In this document: positions 12,223 to 15,543 of the stretch, piece after piece
How the letters are laid out: every line of letters starts with the position of its first letter
How positions within the stretch are numbered: the first letter of the stretch is position 1
DNA from: CAYXST01 sp964472495
Lineage (GTDB): Bacteria > Patescibacteriota > Minisyncoccia > Portnoybacterales > UBA2143
NCBI GenBank assembly: GCA_964472495.1
Contig: CAYYLD010000013.1
Span: 1-15,543 of the forward strand
Direction: 5' to 3'
DNA: 15,543 nucleotides
Program-made: the position numbers and the translations under genes
Notes under the pieces: generated by a model
Database searches by the model: none
What the model saw: only the letters and a program-made list of their open reading frames with translations
Told to the model about the DNA's origin: nothing

Positions 12223-15200
12223 GGAAAAAATTAGCCGCTATAAATACATTTCTCTTCAAGAGGCCTCCAAACTCTGCTCTTATTCGCAGGACTATTTAAG
12301 TTTAAGGGCTCGTCAAGGAAAATTAAAGGCGATTAAAAAAGGCCGCAATTGGACTACTACTCGTCAATGGCTCAATCAATATGTCAGTTCAGCCCAACGG
12401 ACACATCAATATATTTCTCTTCAGACAGCGGCTAAAGTTTGTCCTTATTCACCAGAATATTTAGCCTTACGGGCCCGTCAGGGAAAAATAAAAGCAGTTA
12501 AATTAAGAGATAAATGGGTAACTACCCCAAAATGGTTAAATGATTATCTCCGGCAAATTAAGATTAAAGGAAAAAGAGAAAAAGGAATCCCCCAGGGGGA
12601 AATAAAAGAAATCATTAAAAAACCATTCTGGCCTGACTTTGTTAGAAATCTTCCTGGTAAAATTAATCAAACCAGTTTAAGGAAAATTGTCAGCCAATTC
12701 CTTGATAAAGGATTGGTTTTTATTAATGCTTTTGGAAATGGGGCCAAGGCAATTCTTTTTTGGGCGCCGTGTTGTTTGAAGAAAATTATTCAACATCCTA
12801 AATTCACTCCCAGCCTCATCCTTGTTTTATTATCTTTTTTACTACTCAATTCAATTTTCCTAGTTAGTTCACCAGTTCGCCAGGGGGTTTTTGAAACAGG
12901 TCAGCAACTTGGGGAAATTAAATCCTTTTTCCAAGAATCATTTAATCAAACTTCGGCTAATCTTTTAGAGAAATTATCTCAATTCAATCAAAAAATAATC
13001 CAGGCGCCTCGAACAATCAAATCCAAACTTGGCCAGGCCTATATTAAATTGGCCGAGTTTCTCGTCCCCGGATATTCTTTGGAACGAATGTCTGGTCAAG
13101 AACCTGATTTAATCGGTCAGAGGAGGAAGGTTACTCAAGTAATCGAGATGACAGAACCGCTTATCCAAAAAATAGCCAAACAAGTCCAGCAAGCTATCCC
13201 GGAAATCGTCACCAAAGAAATCACCCAAATCAAAGAAACAGTCAAAGAAACCGCAAAAGTGACTGAAATCACCCGGCTGACCGAGACCATCCAGTCAGCC
13301 GACTTAGCTCTTCTCAACCAAGAGATGGAGGCCCTTGACCAAAGAATCACCACCTTAGGCAGCCAAATCAGCAGTAAGATAGATTATACCGTCCCCAGTT
13401 ACGCCCCGACCTATGTTCCCTCAACCGGTCTCCAGGTCAGCGGCCACGCCCTCCTCTCCACCTTAAATGTTAGTGGTTCAGCCGCGGTTGGCGGTTCTTT
13501 AGCCGTCCAGGACAATGTTAGCTTCGGCAACTCCAGAGATACCAACACCCTCTTTGATGTTTATTCGACGGCGACGTTTCATGAAGCGGTTAGCTTAGAA
13601 AAGAATCTTAGTGTTAACGGTAGTACCGTCTTAAGCGGCAATCTCTCCACCGGCGGCGATGCTACCACTACCGGCTCCCACTATATTGGCGGTGATTTGA
13701 CTGTGGCTGGCAATCAGAATTTTACTGGCGACTTGACCGTCGGCGGTAATTTCCTCGTTTCAGGCAATGCCACCACCACCGGTAGCCAAGCTTTTTCCGG
13801 TACGGTCAATATGGCTGACTTACTTACGGCTACGACAACCCAAATCATTGCGACGACCACTGAGACGGTCCTGACGGTTAGACAAAACTCGACTGGCCAT
13901 ATTGTTGACTTTCAAGACGGGGCTACTTCTGTCTTTGCGATTGCTGATGGCGGCAATTTGATTATTAATGCTTCTTCTTCCTCTCCGATTATTAACTTAA
14001 CCGCTTCCTCAACCGACACTCATCTTAACTTTAAACTAACTGGGGCTGGTCCTCTACTTAATATCGCTGACAATACCGATACTTCTAAGTTGTATATTGA
14101 TAATTATGGAAGAGTCGGTATTGCCACGACCACCCCCAATTATCAATTAGTCATTAACAGTCCTAATGCCACTGATAATCTCTTTCAGATTGCTACGACG
14201 ACTAATCAGCAAATCTTGACCATCAACAATCAAGGCGAGCTCTATTTCAGCGGACCGAGAAGTACCTCGACCGGCCAAACCATTCTGACTTACTCGCCAC
14301 AGACAGCTGACGAAGACAATATTAATGACAGTACTTTATACATCAACCCGGCCAACGCCGTGGCTGACGCCAATTTGCTTGGTATTGCTGACAACGGCAC
14401 CTGGAAGTTTCGCGTAGATAAAGAAGGCGATATCTTCAGTCAGGGCAATCTTATCTTGGCCGGCACGGTCACTCATGCTTCCACCTCAATTAGCGGCAAC
14501 CTGATTGTCGAAGGCTGGACCAACTTGGGTGATGCTCCCAATAGTGATTATCACGAACTTAAAGGATATACCATTATCCGAGCCACTTCCACTCAACCGG
14601 CTTTATCTGTTTACCAGGGCTCAACCGGCAATCTACTTTCTCTTTTTGACGACAATACGGAGGTAATGACTGTTTTAAATGGCGGCAACGTCGGCATCGG
14701 GACGACAACGCCAATAGCCAAGTTTTCTGTCAAAGGCACAGGAGCCACAACTGGAAGATTATTACAACTCACCGATAGCAATAACGTGGAAAAAGTGACG
14801 GTATTAGATAACGGCAATATCGGCATCGGGATGACGGCGCCGGTGGCGAAATTGACTATTGCGGAAGGAGATGTCCAGTTAACAAATACGTACGCATTAA
14901 AATGGAGCGGAGATAACGCAAGAATAATAGGAAGCCATAGTGGTCAATATCTGGATTTTCAGACACAACAACAAAGCAGGTTGTATATTAGTAGTGGCGG
15001 CGATGTCGGCATAGGTACGACGACACCATTGCACAAATTAGATATTTCAGGCGGTAGCAACATAATTACTCGTATTTCTGGTACAAATTCAGCTAGTCTA
15101 ATTTTTGATAGTGGCTCTACTAATTCATGGGGCATTATGAACGGTTATGTAAGTGGTGAAAAATTCCAAATTACAAAAGGGGCGGTTGGTGATGTTCCAG

Positions 15201-15543
15201 CAAGCCCAGTAATGACTTTTGATACAAGCGGCAACGTCGGCATCGGCACGACGAGCCCGGGGGCGAGTTTACACCTTGTTAAAACTAGTGGTAGCGCAGC
15301 TGGTCATGAGGTGATGAGATTGGAGAGGTTTGATAATCAAGAGATTGATATAAGAACAGAAGGCTGGCTATCACTATACATGACTGACACAAGTCAATCT
15401 CTTGAGACGGCTAGAGTACAGTGGCAAACTGCAACATCTGATGGTGGCAATGATGATGATGGAAGACTTTCTTTTTGGACATCTAACTCTGGAACAATGG
15501 GAAATAGAATGATTATCAATGAAAACGGCAACGTCGGCATCGG
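12209..15543 (+). CDS. Giant membrane-anchored fibre/adhesin with N-terminal tandem HTH domains (partial)
   Basis: It is open from ATG 12209 to the right edge (over 1111 codons). Residues 12-60 and 67-114 are two similar domains 55 residues apart (YISLQEASKLCSYSQDYLSL and YISLQTAAKVCPYSPEYLAL, each with RARQGK and a Trp-Thr-Thr end); they look like MerR/excisionase HTHs. A basic linker leads to one TM segment (about 201-222), preceded by KKIIQHPK, predicting N-in, C-out. Residues about 290-390 are a charged coiled coil with ITxxIKET repeats. From 395 on comes a Thr/Ser/Gly/Asn-rich beta-repeat fibre (GGDLTVAGN, SGNATTTGS), then NVGIGTTTP motifs at about 14690, 14818, 15005, 15236 and 15533, as in phage tail-fibre-like and S74-chaperone proteins. 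No signal peptide. Possible roles: attachment fibre, or a one-component membrane regulator. The first half has GC-richer codons than the later repeats. Confidence 0.85.
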   Translation, partial: MARNKEKISRYKYISLQEASKLCSYSQDYLSLRARQGKLKAIKKGRNWTTTRQWLNQYVSSAQRTHQYISLQTAAKVCPYSPEYLALRARQGKIKAVKLRDKWVTTPKWLNDYLRQIKIKGKREKGIPQGEIKEIIKKPFWPDFVRNLPGKINQTSLRKIVSQFLDKGLVFINAFGNGAKAILFWAPCCLKKIIQHPKFTPSLILVLLSFLLLNSIFLVSSPVRQGVFETGQQLGEIKSFFQESFNQTSANLLEKLSQFNQKIIQAPRTIKSKLGQAYIKLAEFLVPGYSLERMSGQEPDLIGQRRKVTQVIEMTEPLIQKIAKQVQQAIPEIVTKEITQIKETVKETAKVTEITRLTETIQSADLALLNQEMEALDQRITTLGSQISSKIDYTVPSYAPTYVPSTGLQVSGHALLSTLNVSGSAAVGGSLAVQDNVSFGNSRDTNTLFDVYSTATFHEAVSLEKNLSVNGSTVLSGNLSTGGDATTTGSHYIGGDLTVAGNQNFTGDLTVGGNFLVSGNATTTGSQAFSGTVNMADLLTATTTQIIATTTETVLTVRQNSTGHIVDFQDGATSVFAIADGGNLIINASSSSPIINLTASSTDTHLNFKLTGAGPLLNIADNTDTSKLYIDNYGRVGIATTTPNYQLVINSPNATDNLFQIATTTNQQILTINNQGELYFSGPRSTSTGQTILTYSPQTADEDNINDSTLYINPANAVADANLLGIADNGTWKFRVDKEGDIFSQGNLILAGTVTHASTSISGNLIVEGWTNLGDAPNSDYHELKGYTIIRATSTQPALSVYQGSTGNLLSLFDDNTEVMTVLNGGNVGIGTTTPIAKFSVKGTGATTGRLLQLTDSNNVEKVTVLDNGNIGIGMTAPVAKLTIAEGDVQLTNTYALKWSGDNARIIGSHSGQYLDFQTQQQSRLYISSGGDVGIGTTTPLHKLDISGGSNIITRISGTNSASLIFDSGSTNSWGIMNGYVSGEKFQITKGAVGDVPASPVMTFDTSGNVGIGTTSPGASLHLVKTSGSAAGHEVMRLERFDNQEIDIRTEGWLSLYMTDTSQSLETARVQWQTATSDGGNDDDGRLSFWTSNSGTMGNRMIINENGNVGI
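14684..15543 (+). repeat. Nucleotide-level repeats encoding GNVGIG
   Basis: The 17-mer GGCAACGTCGGCATCGG occurs exactly at 14684-14700, 15230-15246 and 15527-15543 (cut by the window edge), with a near copy at 14813-14829. Conservation includes third codon positions, while the stretches between differ in length and codon use. Confidence 0.8.

Overview
The window looks like chromosomal DNA from a Patescibacteria/CPR bacterium (Parcubacteria- or Microgenomates-like). The signs are an AT-rich composition, a 23S rRNA gene split by group I introns and not preceded by 16S, a tRNA without encoded CCA, many short palindromic intergenic repeats, and a very large Thr/Gly/Asn-rich surface protein with NVGIGTTTP-type repeats. 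The assignment rests on overall character, not on a search.

Layout. (1) 1-2764: an SOS/defence-like block. A minus-strand LexA with an intact self-cleavage dyad runs off the left edge into what looks like an N6-adenine DNA methylase (LGQYFTP motif). It is divergent from an AbiJ-like abortive-infection gene, followed by an unrecognised Cys/His-containing gene. (2) 2765-3378: a stretch without a convincing ORF, bounded by a near-consensus promoter and an intrinsic terminator and rich in hairpins, which is a candidate structured RNA; then tRNA-Ile(GAT). (3) 3384-4212: terminator, then a small multi-pass MscS-like/TM-helix membrane protein. (4) 4213-8742: a free-standing 23S-5S rRNA unit with its own promoter, a terminator-like leader hairpin with a competing strand, a boxA antitermination site and RNase III-type processing stems. 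The 23S gene is about 4.0 kb because it holds a 207-nt ORF-less group I intron (after U1931, E. coli numbering), a 685-nt group I intron (after U2584, at the peptidyl-transferase centre) with a decayed LAGLIDADG gene, an IVS-like expansion of H45, and several copies of a CCCGCAGTA..GCGGG palindrome. (5) 8743-11080: a nested inverted-repeat element, a Cys-motif membrane-anchored protein, another palindromic repeat, and rodA/ftsW-type SEDS glycosyltransferase. (6) 11081-12084: a MerR-like HTH gene on the minus strand, then about 780 nt of repeats, cruciforms, a strong promoter and a leader terminator. (7) 12085-15543: a 45-aa membrane microprotein overlapping a giant gene (more than 1111 codons, right end outside the window). 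The giant gene encodes two tandem HTH-like domains, one TM segment, a coiled coil and a long repetitive extracellular fibre.

The most interesting items are the LexA-methylase fusion, the HTH-TM-fibre protein, the two rRNA introns with palindromes built into rRNA and intron helices, and the candidate ncRNA at 2844-3278.
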